A stretch of 64,000 nucleotides of DNA. It comes from Effrenium voratum. Lineage: Eukaryota > Sar > Dinophyceae > Suessiales > Symbiodiniaceae. The stretch is taken from positions 536,480 to 600,479 of the forward strand of contig CAUJNA010002135.1 of NCBI GenBank assembly GCA_963377175.1. The letters run 5' to 3'. This document shows positions 43,999 to 55,675 of this stretch, piece by piece. A program made the position numbers and the translations under genes. The first letter of the stretch is position 1. Every line of letters begins with the position of its first letter. Under the pieces are notes generated by a model that was given only the letters and a program-made list of their open reading frames with translations, was not told where the DNA came from and ran no database searches.

Positions 43999-44110
43999 GC
44001 GCTTCCGTCGACTCGCTCCGGACTGCTTGCACGTCCTTCAGACTCTTGAAGGCCTGCATGATGCGTGGCGGAACCAGCGAATCCAGCCGGTCGAGCGAGA
44101 ATCCATGCAG
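43999..44110 (+). CDS. Candidate exon
   Basis: The frame reads LHVLQTLEGLHDAWRNQRIQ, then PVERESMQ, ending at a GTTCTG donor. It is helix-rich and protein-like. The acceptor (GGATAAG) is weak. Confidence 0.5.
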
Positions 44111-44362
44111 GTTCTGTACTGTGATCATCAATTGGATCCATTTGGTTGTAAGTCCAAGCCAATAAAACCCATGGGGGGAGTGGTGCACCCAAGCAGCCCA
44201 GCCACAGGACTAGCAGTGGATCTATTTGGCTGTTGTGAAAACCAATGGGATCCCATTTTGGAGTAACCCATTTTGGAACCTATTTTAGTGGTCGGATTGA
44301 ATCGGATGTTCACTGAAACCTGGGGCTTCGGACCCATCGCTGAGCTTGCCGGTCACCCCTTT

Positions 44363-44451
44363 TGGTCCAGCAATTGGTGCCCTGTCTCACCCGTTTCTTT
44401 TTTGGTTGGGAGGCTCGGGTACCAACTTGTTGTTAAACTCTCTGGAGGACC
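44363..44451 (+). mobile_element. Diverged introner-like element A9 (family A)
   Basis: GGTCCAGCAATTGGTGCCC, TTTCTTTTTTGGTTGGGAGG, GGTACCAACTTG and CTCTGGAGGACC match family A. The CCTAG end is changed to CCGAA. Confidence 0.6.
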
Positions 44452-44580
44452 GAAACCTTGATAGAACTTGCAGATCGCATCTCCAAGGGCCTCGCCTGGG
44501 CTCGGAAACGAACTTCGCTGTCAGAGTTGCAACTCGAGCACGTCCTTAACAAACTACAGACGCTAGAACATCGTTTAACG
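44448..44580 (+). CDS. Candidate exon, possible coiled coil
   Basis: The frame reads TETLIELADRISKGLAWARK, then SLSELQLEHVLNKLQTLEHR, with heptad-like Leu spacing, starting at the A9 end and closing near a GTTCCT donor. It is the most helix-like segment in the window. No family is recognised. Confidence 0.55.
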
Positions 44581-45375
44581 GTTCCTTTGGTTTCCCCACA
44601 ATACCAGAGCCCATTTTTCTGGTGTTGATCCGTTGAATGGGAGCAACCCTGAAACTGGTTGAGTCGAAAAGGAATTTGGAGCTTGACCCCAGATATCTGC
44701 TTTTGGTTCACTGTTCTTGGTACGCCATGGGGTAAAAAAAAACACCCTTTCACTCTGGTTGGTGACGGTCATAGACCCGGAAGGTGTCAGGAGTGACAAG
44801 CATAAGGGTTCCTGCGGGAAGCGCAACTCACAAAGTCTCCTTGAGCTTTGGGCGTTGCACGAGTCCAAAATGTAACCGCCCGCAGGTTTGAGTCTACTCC
44901 ATCAGGGATCCATGTTGGATGTTGGGCTCGACCGTATGGTTGAGCCACACCCACGCGTTCAATTGCTGCCCTTTTTATTGTCATGTGCATGTTCAATTCA
45001 GGGGCAAGGCGCCTGGTTCGCTGTTTGGATTGGATTTGCCCTGGGAAAACGCTCCCAACAAACACCTCCAAACGACGAATCCAAACCACAAGGGAAGCTG
45101 AAATGAAAGAGTCAGTTGTTTGACATAGGTGTTTTTTCATGGAATTGGAAGCTCCTGCTAGAAACTATTTATGTTGGGAATGATCAGAAACCAGGTGGCG
45201 CGAAATGGAGTTCACAACCATCCACGGCGTGCTCAAAACTATCCTCCAAATGGCGCTTCAAAGGGAAACCTGGACCCAAAAGTCATGTTCGGTCCCGCAA
45301 ATGCATGAACCTCAGCCGGATTTGAGCTCGTGAATCGGCCGTGCCCCGAGTCATCTTCAGGGATTTGAAATCTCA

Positions 45376-45693
45376 ATGGCACTCACTGCCCAAATGGACC
45401 GTTTCACTTCCCTAGCCGCGCCATGTCCTGTTTTGTTGGTTTGTATCATTTTGCTTGGTTTGTTTGCCTTTTTGTTTGTTCTGTTCGTCTTTGGTGGCGA
45501 GCTGCGCAGAACAACGTCTTTTCCTAGCATAGCAAGGGTTGAAGAATCTATGCAGCTCGCCTGCTCAGGTTTTAGACTTCACACTTGTCTGGGGTCTCCT
45601 CCGAAACCATTTTGCATGTTGGGATTGCGTAAGAACATCATTTACCGGATGGCCTTTAGCTATAGGGGTTCTAAATTCGAGAAAGTTACGGGG
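45376..45693 (+). CDS. Candidate exon with one membrane segment
   Basis: ATG at 45376, 105 codons to TGA. Residues 17-40 are strongly hydrophobic (PVLLVCIILLGLFAFLFVLF), a possible transmembrane helix. The T/G-rich DNA there could produce hydrophobicity by chance. Confidence 0.3.
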
Positions 45694-45739
45694 TGACCGG
45701 CGCAGGGCCTGCGGGGTGCTGTTACGGACTTAAGTGCAG

Positions 45740-47570
45740 GGCCAGGTGGCGCGTGGTAGAGTTTATTGTTGGCGGGTGTGGCTGGTTGCTAGCACCTGAT
45801 ACTTTTGTTTTGCGTGAAGAAGGGGGTTTCCGGAAGACAGTTGATCGGTCTCCTGCGACTTAGACATGTTACACATCTTTGGGCAACACCTATTATATGT
45901 TGGGCATTCTTAGCAGCCCTTCTAGACTTTTAGGTTGGAGTTGGGAGAGATTTATGTCATCTCAGGCTAAGCATTTTACTTTCTGACAGAGATCAAGGAA
46001 CCCCTAAGCCTATGATTGGCATCTTTGTTGCTGACATGTCAAATGGACATGGCTGGTCTGGAGCTGTAGAGGAACACAGCTTGTTGCTGACATACCAACT
46101 CTTGGACAGGTCTTTGTGACCCAATCGCGTCAGGACCTTTTGGACACAGATTTCACAAAAGCTGCTTGTCCTTCTGCTTAGCATTTGGGCAGCCGTGCTC
46201 GTTCGCTACCCGGCCGCTGCCCCTTCTCACCTTCGACGGCGGCGAGTGAGTCGGCGTTTCTAGTCAAAAGTCGGTGTTTGACTGAGCCATGCAGTCACCC
46301 AGACACGACGTCCCTTCAATCAAGGGTGAGCGAAAGCTTCAAATGGGGTGTTTCCTTTGTTCAACTGTGGTGCGGGACTTTCCCATCAACTACTCGCACA
46401 CGGTTGCCTGGTTTTCCTGTGGGAATCCACAGATGTGGGCTGCAAGTTAGCGCACTGATCCAGGGGCCATTTTCCAATTTGGGAACAAGCATTTTCCGAG
46501 GGGCCAGTTTGAGTGTGTGAAACCCAGTGAATACCAGAATCCTCTTACCAACTGCATCTGTCCAGAATCATGTGATGCACTTAGGTGACTCGTGAACTGA
46601 GTATGGTAAGCGCTGACGAAATGGGTCGCCCAAGTAGCCTTCCTTTTTTCACACCCAAGCTGTTGAAAGGTTTCGGGTCTTGGCAAGACGGCCGTTTTTT
46701 TTTCTGGGCGTCCCTTGTTCCCTTGTTCTTTTTTTTCCCGGGGCTTTTGGTCTTCTGTCCACACCGGTCGCTTCCCCAAGCTCCCCAAGAGTGAGGAGCT
46801 TTCGCGAAACCACTCGGCGCCTTCCACGAAAACCAGGGTAATGGGTTGCCTTTTTTTTGAGAGCAAAGGTACCCCTTTTTGTGGTTTGGAAAAAATAAAC
46901 ACCACTCAAGGGAGAACCACATGTTTCATCTTTTTTTTGGGGGGGGAGGGACCCAGCCCCAGAAACGACGAGAAACGACATACCCCAATCAACCAGGGTG
47001 GTTGTTTCACAGTCCTTCAACTTTTCAGAAAGGAGTTTCTCAGCAATGGGCTCCGCAACCCCCATCCCAATAGCTCTGATAGAACTCGTGGAGGGCGCTG
47101 TCCTGTGCTTGCTTTTCGTCTCAGGATTTCGAATGGGTCAAGTTTTGGGCTTGAACATCTTACACCTATACCCTTGACTAAAGGTCCTGTGCCCTTGCCT
47201 AGAGGTTGAACGTTGATTTAACGCCACACGGATTTGGCCCATGTTTTACTTGGGAATGTGCCAACTCGATCCGGATGGGCATCCGACAAAGCATCCCTGG
47301 TGTGTGTTTGGGTATCTTCCATTTTGGTTACTTTTGTGTTTCTCCAAAGTCTTTAGTAGCCTTTTGTATTGTTTCCGGGTTTTCACAACCCCGGTATACA
47401 CGTGCCCCACACTCGCTTGCTGACTGATTGCCATGGGTGTTTCAGTCATCCACTGTCAAAGCACACACACACACACTTGTTGTTTTTGTTTCGGAGGTGG
47501 TGGTAAACAAGAAGGTGTTGTAAAGGATCATCTTCTTCGGGATCCCTTTTTTGAGCTTGCCCGTTCTGCC
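45740..47570. other. No confident gene
   Basis: Several open frames lie on both strands, with none bounded by a good acceptor-donor pair. A short (AC)n run lies near 47462. Confidence 0.3.
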
Positions 47571-47582
47571 TTCTTATTTCAG

Positions 47583-47701
47583 AGGGCGGCAAACCGGCAC
47601 CCAACAACAACAGTTTTTGTTCCATGTCCAAGATCCCAAGTATGGTGCCCCCCCGGATGGACAATGCGGATTGGCCAAGCTACGGCCGGTGTTTGTTGAG
47701 G
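47583..47701 (+). CDS. Candidate exon 1 of a three-exon chain
   Basis: The acceptor CTGCCTTCTTATTTCAG opens GRQTGTQQQQFLFHVQDPKY, then GAPPDGQCGLAKLRPVFVE, ending near GTCTTC. It connects in frame to 47744. Confidence 0.55.
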
Positions 47702-47743
47702 GTCTTCAGCTTTTTGTTTTTGTTCCTTTCGCGTTTTTGCCAG

Positions 47744-47807
47744 CAAAAAGCCACGAGCCACCCATGCGGACACGGAAGGCCGGAAGAACTCGTCGCTTGA
47801 CCAATGG
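47744..47807 (+). CDS. Candidate exon 2 of the chain
   Basis: After TTTTTGCCAG the frame continues AKSHEPPMRTRKAGRTRRLT then NG. It ends at GTTCTAG, which overlaps the target duplication of A10. The 42-bp gap before it may instead be coding. Confidence 0.45.
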
Positions 47808-47810
47808 GTT

Positions 47811-47929
47811 CTAGGTTGCCCAGTAGTACCCTTTTACCGTTTCTTTTTTGGGGCAGGGTTCCCCTACTAAAATAGACTACAGAAAAACAGTTGGTACCCT
47901 TATTCTAACCTTTCTACTGGAGGACCTAG
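47811..47929 (+). mobile_element. Introner-like element A10 (family A)
   Basis: CTAGGTTGCCCAGTAGT at the left, CTACTGGAGGACCTAG at the right, GGTT on both sides. It contains TAGACTACAG and TTCTAACC. Confidence 0.85.
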
Positions 47930-48035
47930 GGTTTGGTTGAACATCGTCCCGGTGCACATCCGGCAGGTGGGCCCCGGGGCCTTCATCTCCCACCATGCCA
48001 GGAAGCCCAGCTTCTTGGGGTCGGGGGGGGTCTGA
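47930..48035 (+). CDS. Candidate terminal exon downstream of A10
   Basis: It continues the chain as VWLNIVPVHIRQVGPGAFIS, then HHARKPSFLGSGGV and TGA at 48033-48035. The in-frame join requires the donor at 47808, inside the duplicated GGTT. No family is recognised. Confidence 0.55.
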
Positions 48036-48054
48036 CCTGGCGTCTCCTCCGACA

Positions 48055-48168
48055 CCTCCATACTAAGAATATGTGTTCGTTTCCCTTGTTGGTTTTAAAA
48101 AGGAGTTCATCACTACCGGACATATTTGTTCTTTTCTTTTTTTCCTGGGGCCTGAACCAACTGGAAGG
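48055..48168 (+). mobile_element. Introner-like element C2 (family C)
   Basis: CCTCCATACTAAGAATATGT at the left, CACTACCGGACATATTTG inside, CTGAACCAACTGGAAGG at the right. The expected CCAG acceptor reads CCTG here. Confidence 0.65.
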
Positions 48169-48805
48169 AAAGGATGGACAAAGAACATCAACGTTGGACA
48201 TACGCCTGCCCTTTCAGTCTTAGGAAGCTACTCGGAATAGCTACGATTGACCACAGGTTTCCGTGCGGCCAATTGTCCAAGTGGCATTCGCAGCAGACAC
48301 CGACTCTCCAAGAAGTCACCTTGCTGTCTTTTTCTGTCGCTTTTGGGCATGCAAGCCTCTTTGATGTCAACCAACGTTTGCCTATGGAAGTCCAGTAGGA
48401 TATAGTGGACCGTTTGCTTCCGGTGCAGGCCCTTTGGGGCACACCAAGGGCACTGTCTCTTTCCATGTCCATTGGGGTGGCAGCAAACGTTGACCGCGGC
48501 TCGTACAGGTATGCGGTATGCGTCACAATCTCCAGAGCATAGGTCTCCCTTTTTAGGCTAGCTTGGTTAACACTGGATGGCGCTATAGATAGGTTTTCTT
48601 CAATTTGCCGGGGCCAAGCTACTTTTCCAAGAGGTCAATGCTCTAGAGTTGCCGGTTTGGCCGTCGGACGATGTCGAGGCAAATCGGCTCGGGTTCCTGG
48701 ACCTCCTTCTGTGATTCCTGGCCGGAGGGCGCCCAAAGAAGTCCAGGGATTCTTCGTGGCCTTCCGTCGCGAAGTTCATTTTTTGTTGGTGCAGCCAGTG
48801 TCAAG

Positions 48806-48935
48806 GCAAAGCCATACCCATTAAATTAAGCCCTCAAAACAAAAAGCCCTCAAAAAATCCCCTGAAAAAAAATCCCAGGCGATGAGATCCCAAAGCCATA
48901 CCCATGAAGCCCTCAAAAAAAAATCCCCAGGCGAG
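48806..48935. repeat. Two-copy tandem duplication
   Basis: AAAGCCATACCCAT...AAGCCCTCAAAA and AATCCC(C)AGGCGA recur about 80 bp apart. Confidence 0.7.
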
Positions 48936-49047
48936 ATCCCCATCTCCTTCTGGTCTGCTCCCTCTTTGGGGTCCGCAGCCATCGAGGGCACGGTTGGTTC
49001 CCCGAAGCCGCTGGCTTCGATCGAGTGTGGATTGCATTGACCCCGGA

Positions 49048-49188
49048 CTTCCATTTGCTGAAGAGGTTTTTATTTTCCCCTGTTGGTTTTCAAGGCAATC
49101 TATGTTTTTTTTTTCAATTTCTCCTTGCAATCTATCACTACTGGAAATATGTGTGTTTGTTTTGGGGGCGGTCTTAATCAAATGGAGG
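49048..49188 (+). mobile_element. Introner-like element C3 (family C)
   Basis: CTTCCATTTGCTGAAGAGGT at the left (upstream frame DPGLPFAEE), ATCACTACTGGAAATATG inside, AATCAAATGGAGG at the right. It carries an internal duplication of the CAATCTAT segment. Confidence 0.65.
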
Positions 49189-49438
49189 CGGATGCATAAC
49201 GCGCCTGGTTGATTTTGATCCGCGGTGGCTTCTAGGATTTCAGACTCCCTCTTGGAGGGCCCTCTTGATAGAAGCGGTTCATGAATCTGGGCCAACATTA
49301 TGTTACAACTCATGAACCAGAAAAGCAAGGACCCAGACTTGGATGTTCAACCAACTTCGCATGCAGGCCCACCATGATTACTGGTGAACTGGAGTGACTT
49401 CGTCCCCTCACCATGGTTAACCCACTTACCTGCTGTCG

Positions 49439-49789
49439 TTCTAGGGGCTGATTCCCCATTCTTTTTAACTATCGTTCTTTTCAAACGGCACCTTTCTCTG
49501 GGTTTTGGAGGTTTCCTGGAAAGATTCGGATCCCTGGAAAGCATGGACATGAAAGGTACCCAACCAACTTTGCAGGCAGGCCCAGAACCTCATTGTTACG
49601 GTTAACCCTGGTTTATAACTGGAGTGATCGTCTCCCCACCATGACCCACTTCCCCGTGGTTTGAACCCCAAAGGACCGCCAAATCTCTAGGGGTACCTTC
49701 CATTTCCATTCTTTCCAGGGATCCGAATCTTTCTAGAACAAATTCCTTTTGAATCCCAGGAAAAACGGATAAGGACTCAGCCCCTAGAA
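49439..49789. mobile_element. 351-bp nested-palindrome element
   Basis: Perfect 13-bp ends TTCTAGGGGCTGA and TCAGCCCCTAGAA. Inside, a 26-bp near-perfect inverted pair lies at 49516-49541 and 49711-49736 around GGATCCCTGGAAAG. A segment with CCAACCAACTTTGCAGGC at 49557 also duplicates 49347. Confidence 0.65.
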
Positions 49790-50945
49790 AATCGACGTCC
49801 AGTCGGATCAGCTCGGCGCAACTCCGCGAGGCCAGTGGCCTCGCGCAGCTCTCCGAGCTCCTGGGCCAGGTGCGGCGGCTCTCGCGGGCTGGAGATCAGA
49901 TCAGCGCTTCCGAATTTAAGCCACAAGTGAGTCACTTTTTAGGGGATCGGAAATCGGGCAGAGAAAAGACACCCAGAAAAGAGCCATTTGTTTTCTTCTG
50001 ATTCCGGCTATGGAAGTCCACAGGGGTTTCTTGGACTTTGGGAAAGAAGTGGAGCTCCTGAAGGTTTTTGAAGACCATTTTCGGGGCCTGTAAGAAAAGA
50101 CACACCCATATTAGGGGGTGGAATGGCCACCAGATACTACCAGAAGATTTGTTTGGAAAGGACAACTGGAATTTCAGGGAAGTCTGGCAGTGCTCAATGT
50201 TTGCCTTGGCTGGAGGGGGCTGAGGTAGGGATTTTGTCTCCAGAACGTGCTCTTCTGCGTATTCACATGGCGCCGAATCCCCTTTAACACCCTTTGGGAA
50301 AAGCAAATTGACCGGCTGTCACGCCGCCCCCACGAGGGTTGTCAGTTGCAATCAGTTCACTCTTTGTTTCCACTACTCGAAGCTGAAGCATTGCGCTTTC
50401 ACCTCGACGAAACGACTCATTGTTGAAAGGGCCTGAACAAGTTGTTCGAACTGGTTTTTCCTCACCGGCGTGTATACCAGCATGCGAAGAAGATGCCAAA
50501 GCACATGTATCCGGGTAGGCGAAGAAGACGCCAGAAAAAAGCGGCCCAAAAAGTGGACTCTTGCAGGGAAGTTCCCCAACAAATCCTTTCTGGAGGGATT
50601 GTGCTTATTTGCACGCTGGTTCCATTTCAGTGGAAGGTTTGGTGGCACGTGCTTCCTTTTCGTTCCCTTCTTTCCTCACAAGTTTGTTGCCGCTTGGTTA
50701 TGCAGCCTTGAACACCTATTCTGCCCATGTTTTTGAGGGATCCTACCGCGGGAACATAGGCAACCCATTTTTACACAGGCAAGACTCTTCGAACTTGGGG
50801 CAAACGCTGGTGCATATTGGCAGCTTCTGCAAATGACAAAGGATGGGTCATCAGCCCGAGAGCCGTCAAAAAGACAAGCTCTGGACTTGAAACTTGTGGG
50901 GTTTGGACCGCCCTAGTGGCCCAGGCCGTTCGGAAGTGAGTATTT

Positions 50946-51053
50946 GCAGGTCCCCCAGTGGTGCCCTTTTACCGTTTCTTTTTCGGGGGAGTAGACCAGA
51001 GAAAAAAAAGTCGGGTACCAACATATTCTAACCTCAAACTACTGGAGGACCTA
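50946..51053 (+). mobile_element. Introner-like element A11 (family A)
   Basis: GCAGGTCCCCCAGTGGTGCC at the left, TTTACCGTTTC, GGGTACCAAC, TTCTAACCTC inside, ACTACTGGAGGACCTAC at the right. The upstream frame ends GPGRSEVSIC at the GT. Confidence 0.8.
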
Positions 51054-51149
51054 CCTGGAGTCTCCATGACCCTTTAAGCATAGGTCCATGTCCCCATTAT
51101 TTTAGGCAACGCCCCCCCCCCATTTTTAAAGGGTCATGGAGACTCTAGG
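51054..51149. mobile_element. TIR element H1 (family H) abutting A11
   Basis: A 24-bp inverted repeat (CCTGGAGTCTCCATGACCC at the left, GGGTCATGGAGACTCTAGG at the right, one mismatch), flanked by TA on both sides. It begins at the end of A11. Confidence 0.8.
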
Positions 51150-52362
51150 TAGATTTGTTAAACCATGGATTTCCGAAAACGCCTCCACTCGCCTTTGGAC
51201 CGTTTGAACCGTTTGGCCCAGTTCAGTTCAGGTGGAGGAAAACGAGTTGGTGGGGTTCAGGGTCACCATGACCAAGCCCAAAGCGCAAGCCTCAGATCTG
51301 GGGCGTAGGGCCTTTGTTCTTTGTGTTTCTCCTTTTTTTCTTCCTTTTTTTTTGGGGGGGGGGGTTTGTTGTGAGGGGGGGGGTAGGCCTTCGTTCTGTT
51401 TGTCCTTGTTTGTTTTTGCTTTTCTTTATTTTTGTGTTGGAGGGGGGATAAAACTGGGCCAGCAACCGAGAGCTCGTTTTGGTTGGTATTTGGAGCGCTT
51501 CCGGAAACATGTCCTGCCGCCTTCCATAGCAACAGTCACTGTTTGCCATCAGATTCGGTAAAGGGTGTGGCGTTGGGCACACTCACCAGAGGCGGGGCTT
51601 GCCCCATTTTCCCGTGAACTCTTCGACGTGTGTCTTGTTTTCGTTGGAATTCCAACTGTTGGTGTCCCAGTAAACCCTCCCAATCGACCAAGGGGCAGAA
51701 AACGACGCCCAACTCGTCTGCAAAAGCTGTGGCGGTCGTCTAATCCAAGGTCCCGGGGCCCACGCGGTCTGGAAAATGACCGGATCAAAACGCGAGGCTT
51801 GCTCCTGACTATAAACTCGGACAGAAAGGTAAAGGAAAAAGAGCGCAAAAACTGGAGATTTTAGAGATCACACCAAAGGAGCACTGCCAGTCCGAAGGTG
51901 GGGCTGAAACATGGGCTTTGACGTTTCAGTGTTCTATTGCTTCGGTGGAATCCACCAACTGACCTGTAGGCATGGTTCACAAAGTTGCCCGGTGGTGCCC
52001 CTTTTTCATTCCTTTTTTGGGATGGGGTCAACCAACCAAAAAGGATGCCTTGTTTCCCATGGCCACTGGGCATCTGAGGGATATCACTGGCCATGTTGAC
52101 ATTGCCAGTATGGTGGGCGCCCCAAATGTTGCAGGTAAGTCAACCATACTCAACCACAAAACCATGGTGAATTATGTTAAATTCGAGGGTGTCCTAATTC
52201 CCTGATCATGGAGTCTTTGGGATTTAGGGAGTCCACCGTACATCTTCGGCCCTCAGACGCGGGGCGCCTTGCCCACGTTTTGTTGAGTGGCGCTGTTGCA
52301 TTCCTCACATGAGTTTCTGGGCTTTGGGAAGACCAATCTGGCTAACACATGGACATTGGCCA

Positions 52363-52450
52363 CTCAGATTCTGTTGGTGTCGGTTGGCTTCCCGCAAGAG
52401 TCAACCCCAAGGGTCTCCTTTTGTTGCCGCAGGGTCACTGGACAACTGAG
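52363..52450 (+). repeat. Diverged family F copy (F3)
   Basis: CTCAGATTCTGTTGG at the left and GGGTCACTGGACAACTGAG at the right, with an eroded centre. Confidence 0.4.
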
Positions 52451-52723
52451 CTCTTTCATGAGCAAGATTGAAATCTCACTCGCCAGCCAGGGATTCAGTT
52501 TAAGCAAGCTCCAATTGAGTCGCTTGTGCTTCAGATTGACACCTCCGTGGTTTTTGAAAACCCGATGCTCTGTTTTGTTTTGCTCGCTTTGGAGTTTTCC
52601 CGGCGATCGTGGCACATGTTTGAGCCATTGCAACCTGCCAGCGCGCCCCCTGTCTTGGTTTACCCTGGAGGACCAACTTCCCGAAACACGGTGGCAACAT
52701 CGCACGATGGACAACAACTACAA

Positions 52724-52838
52724 CTAGGTCCCCCAGTAGTGCCCTTTTACCTTTTTTTTTTTGAGGATTCCCCTACTAAAACAGACTACAGAAAAAATGG
52801 GTACCCTTATTCTAACCTCAAACTACTGGAGGACCTAA
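52724..52838 (+). mobile_element. Introner-like element A12 (family A)
   Basis: CTAGGTCCCCCAGTAGTG at the left, AGACTACAG, TTCTAACCTC inside, ACTACTGGAGGACCTAA at the right, so the acceptor AG is lost. The upstream frame PPVLVYPGGPTSRNTVATS is protein-like. Confidence 0.8.
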
Positions 52839-53835
52839 ACGAATTGGAACTGGGAAGCTTCGGTGGAAGCTGCGCATCGACTTTAGCGATGGCCCATGGC
52901 GGGGGGGGGGGGAATGGTACTCTGGTCACCTGGATGGCCCATTTGAAATATCAAGGCCTTTGGGGCCCAAAGCTCAGGGCAAGAGAAAATCGGTGGTAAG
53001 CCATGGAAAAAACCGGGAAGCTGTGGGGTCTGAAGGGGTGTTAGAGGGTTGTTTCAAGGTGTTTTCACTTGGAAACAAAAGCTTTTTGGCAAGAACTGTT
53101 CAACTTCCAATTGCAAAAACTGGCACAATCAACAATTCAGGCAAGAAACTCAAGGGGCTAGCTGCTATTAGTGGCAACCTTGAAGCGCTGGGTGGCTTCT
53201 CCATTTCTCGAATTCAGCTTTCGGCTGGCAACTGGTTGACTTGGCCCTGGGAGGCTTTTCTTTGGTGGAAACAGGGGGTGGGGGTTTGGAGGAAGGTTCG
53301 CATGCGTGTTCGGGCACATTTTTTACATGGGCAACTGGCCCACCCGTTTTCTGGCGTTCTGCTCTATCACCCCCCAAGTAGGGTTTCCTCGAATTCTCCT
53401 TTCGAACCAAACAAAAGTGGCGATCGGTTCAATGGAAACCACCCGTAAATTGCACATTGCCAAGGGGACGTCCAAATAATTATCCAGTAACCCCCCCGCC
53501 ACAGAAATGGCCCCGTGCTGGTCGTGTTTTTTTTGTTTTCCATTCGCATTGGGCAAGCAGGTGGCTGGGAAAGTGAAGCTGGAGGCAGCCCAAACGGTGC
53601 AGACCAAGGAGAACGACTCGCTTGCGATCGCGTTCCTTTTGAGTCTGAGGCATACCCAAATGCGGGGTGGTCATTCAATTGGGGGCCTTCTTTTGATACT
53701 CCCGCTAGGTGGCGCAAGGCGGCACGGGTCAACACAGGAACCATTTGTTTTGACCACCTCCCAAGTCCACCTGTTGGGTGTATTGTTTGAGGGTACGCTT
53801 CTGAGAGCTTGAACATGACACCGGAATTTGAACAC

Positions 53836-53981
53836 CTTTGCGGGAACCACTTACAAGCTGCCCCATGTCCCATGTCATCTTCAGGCAAAATCCCTTGAAA
53901 GTCGTAAACGTGGACGTTGGCTTTCTTAAGGATGTCTCTTGTGACTCGTTGCATCATTTCTGCTTGCTGGTTCCCAGCCAT
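53836..53981 (-). CDS. Candidate minus-strand first exon
   Basis: Minus-strand ATG at 53981 reads MAGNQQAEMMQRVTRDILKK, then ANVHVYDFQGILPEDDMGHG and AACKWFPQ, to a GTGTTC donor. The frame stays open a further 156 codons without splicing. Strongly protein-like, but I do not recognise the family. Confidence 0.55.
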
Positions 53982-54049
53982 ACCCTTTGGTTTTTTTTAT
54001 GGGTTTTGTGGTAGTTTCCACTAAGCCACTAAACTTACACTTTTATCAG

Positions 54050-54360
54050 GGGATCTGGGAACGGCCGTTGGTGGAATTGCTTGCGAATCCTCTCGTTCTT
54101 TCCACTGGCGGTGCAATCGGAGCTTCGCCTGGAGTGACTCGCAGTCTTGGGGCGGTTTCCCTTTGAAACCAATCCACTTGCTTCGCAACGGGCTTGCGCA
54201 GTCGTCCAACACCGGCCTTTTGACCTTTTGGGTTTCCCAGGTTGGTCCATTTTCGGTCGCCCACAGGTTTACAGGTGATCTCACCTCATGTCTTGGCCCT
54301 GGCAACCGAGGGGGTTGGAAATCCACAGGGACCCTCAAAACTGCGCGCCTCACATTTTGA
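54050..54360 (+). CDS. Candidate exon, long open frame
   Basis: The acceptor ACACTTTTATCAG opens a frame of about 103 codons with DLGTAVGGIACESSRSFHWR and SQSWGGFPLKPIHLLRNGLA, ending at TGA. Another + frame and the minus strand are also open here. Confidence 0.35.
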
Positions 54361-54384
54361 CCCTTGGAGCATCCCTTTGTCCTG

Positions 54385-54450
54385 CTTCCATTTGCGGCAG
54401 TGAATATGTTGTGTTGCCCTTGTTGGTTTAAAAACTAGTTTCTCATGCAA
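54385..54450 (+). repeat. Partial family C copy (C6)
   Basis: CTTCCATTTGCGGCAGTGAATATGT and GCCCTTGTTGGTTTAAAA match the C left half. The right arm is missing. Confidence 0.5.
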
Positions 54451-55420
54451 CAGGAGATTACAGAACATTGGCCAAACAGCCACCTAAAAACTTGGTGCCC
54501 CCCTTCGTTTGGGCTCATTGGCAGATGTCGCACAAGACTCTGCTACAACCCACAGTTGTTGCGCTCGGAGAATTGGGGACCCATTCCCAAAGAATGGGCA
54601 TCTGGTTTCCCGATTTATAGCAGCAACAAACAATAACGGGTTCCTTCCAAAAGACAGATTTCCGTGGACGTGTTAATTTAGCGGGGATTTCCGCAAAAGT
54701 GACTGGTGGACATAAGTCAGCCAATGGTGTCCACCATGGGTCCAACCACATATTATATATATATATTAAAAAAAAACAAAAAAAACGCAGAGCTATATGA
54801 ATCTTCAAACCACTTCAACCACCTCCAACCAAACAAAAGCAGAGCCATTTGAATCAGCGCCAACCGCTTCTCAAAAGAGAGGGAGATTCCGCGGACCTGG
54901 CCAGGAGCCTTTTCGTAAGCGGCCTTTTTACAGCTTCAAGAGGACGGCGACTCAGTCTGAGCTCAGCCAGGGTTTGGGCAAGTTGGGTTTTTACATATAT
55001 ATTTTTTCAGACCCTTGGTGACGTCAGGTATTATTTCGTGGGAACCGGATAATTATTTCAGGTAAACATGGAAAACACTGGCTGGGTATCAAACCACTAT
55101 ATGAAAGAGTGGTGGGATCGGCTGCAGGTCCAAAGTTCCTTTGTTGGGGTTGTGTTATCTCCGTTCTTTTTTGAGGCAGGGGTTGACCGTACGGGCCAAA
55201 GTAGTTTGAACGGGGAGCGATGACAAGCCGACTTACGGCATAGAAGGGGCAATATTGCCCAGTTTCCTGGGTACCTTGGAGAGGCCCGTAGGGCTTACAA
55301 AAGAAGGTGTATCCTTGAGGAGTACCGTTACCTGACTCCTTGCTTGTAAATGGACAAATTCCCCATGAATAGTGGTTGATAATTCATCTACCAACTGGTG
55401 GATGATTTGTCCATTCACAG

Positions 55421-55456
55421 AAGGAAAGGAATCCTCTCAACTGCCCAGTGAAGCTG
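55421..55456 (+). CDS. Candidate 36-nt micro-exon
   Basis: The acceptor TTTGTCCATTCACAG, 12 codons (KERNPLNCPVKL in phase 0) and a GTAAGA donor. Confidence 0.35.
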
Positions 55457-55675
55457 GTAAGAAAATACATCCCTTCTTGGCGAAACCTCCCTTTTGTCGA
55501 GAAGCACTTGATATTAGAGGACATCAGGTACCCGAAGTCTTAGCCAAGCCTCCCCCCAACAATCGAGGAAGCGGACGATTGGTGGATTTTTGGAGACCAC
55601 TTTCCTTTTGGGGAGGCTCCTAAACGTTCACTTCCATGACTCAAAACCTGAGTTCCTGGGCGTCATCCTTTTTCT

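Noticed and set aside
52100..52205. P-loop-like peptide GAPNVAGKSTIL
   Set aside because: It has one residue too many for a GTPase G1 motif, and the following DNA is a dispersed repeat also present at about 32.41 kb. A GTAAGT donor also lies inside it.
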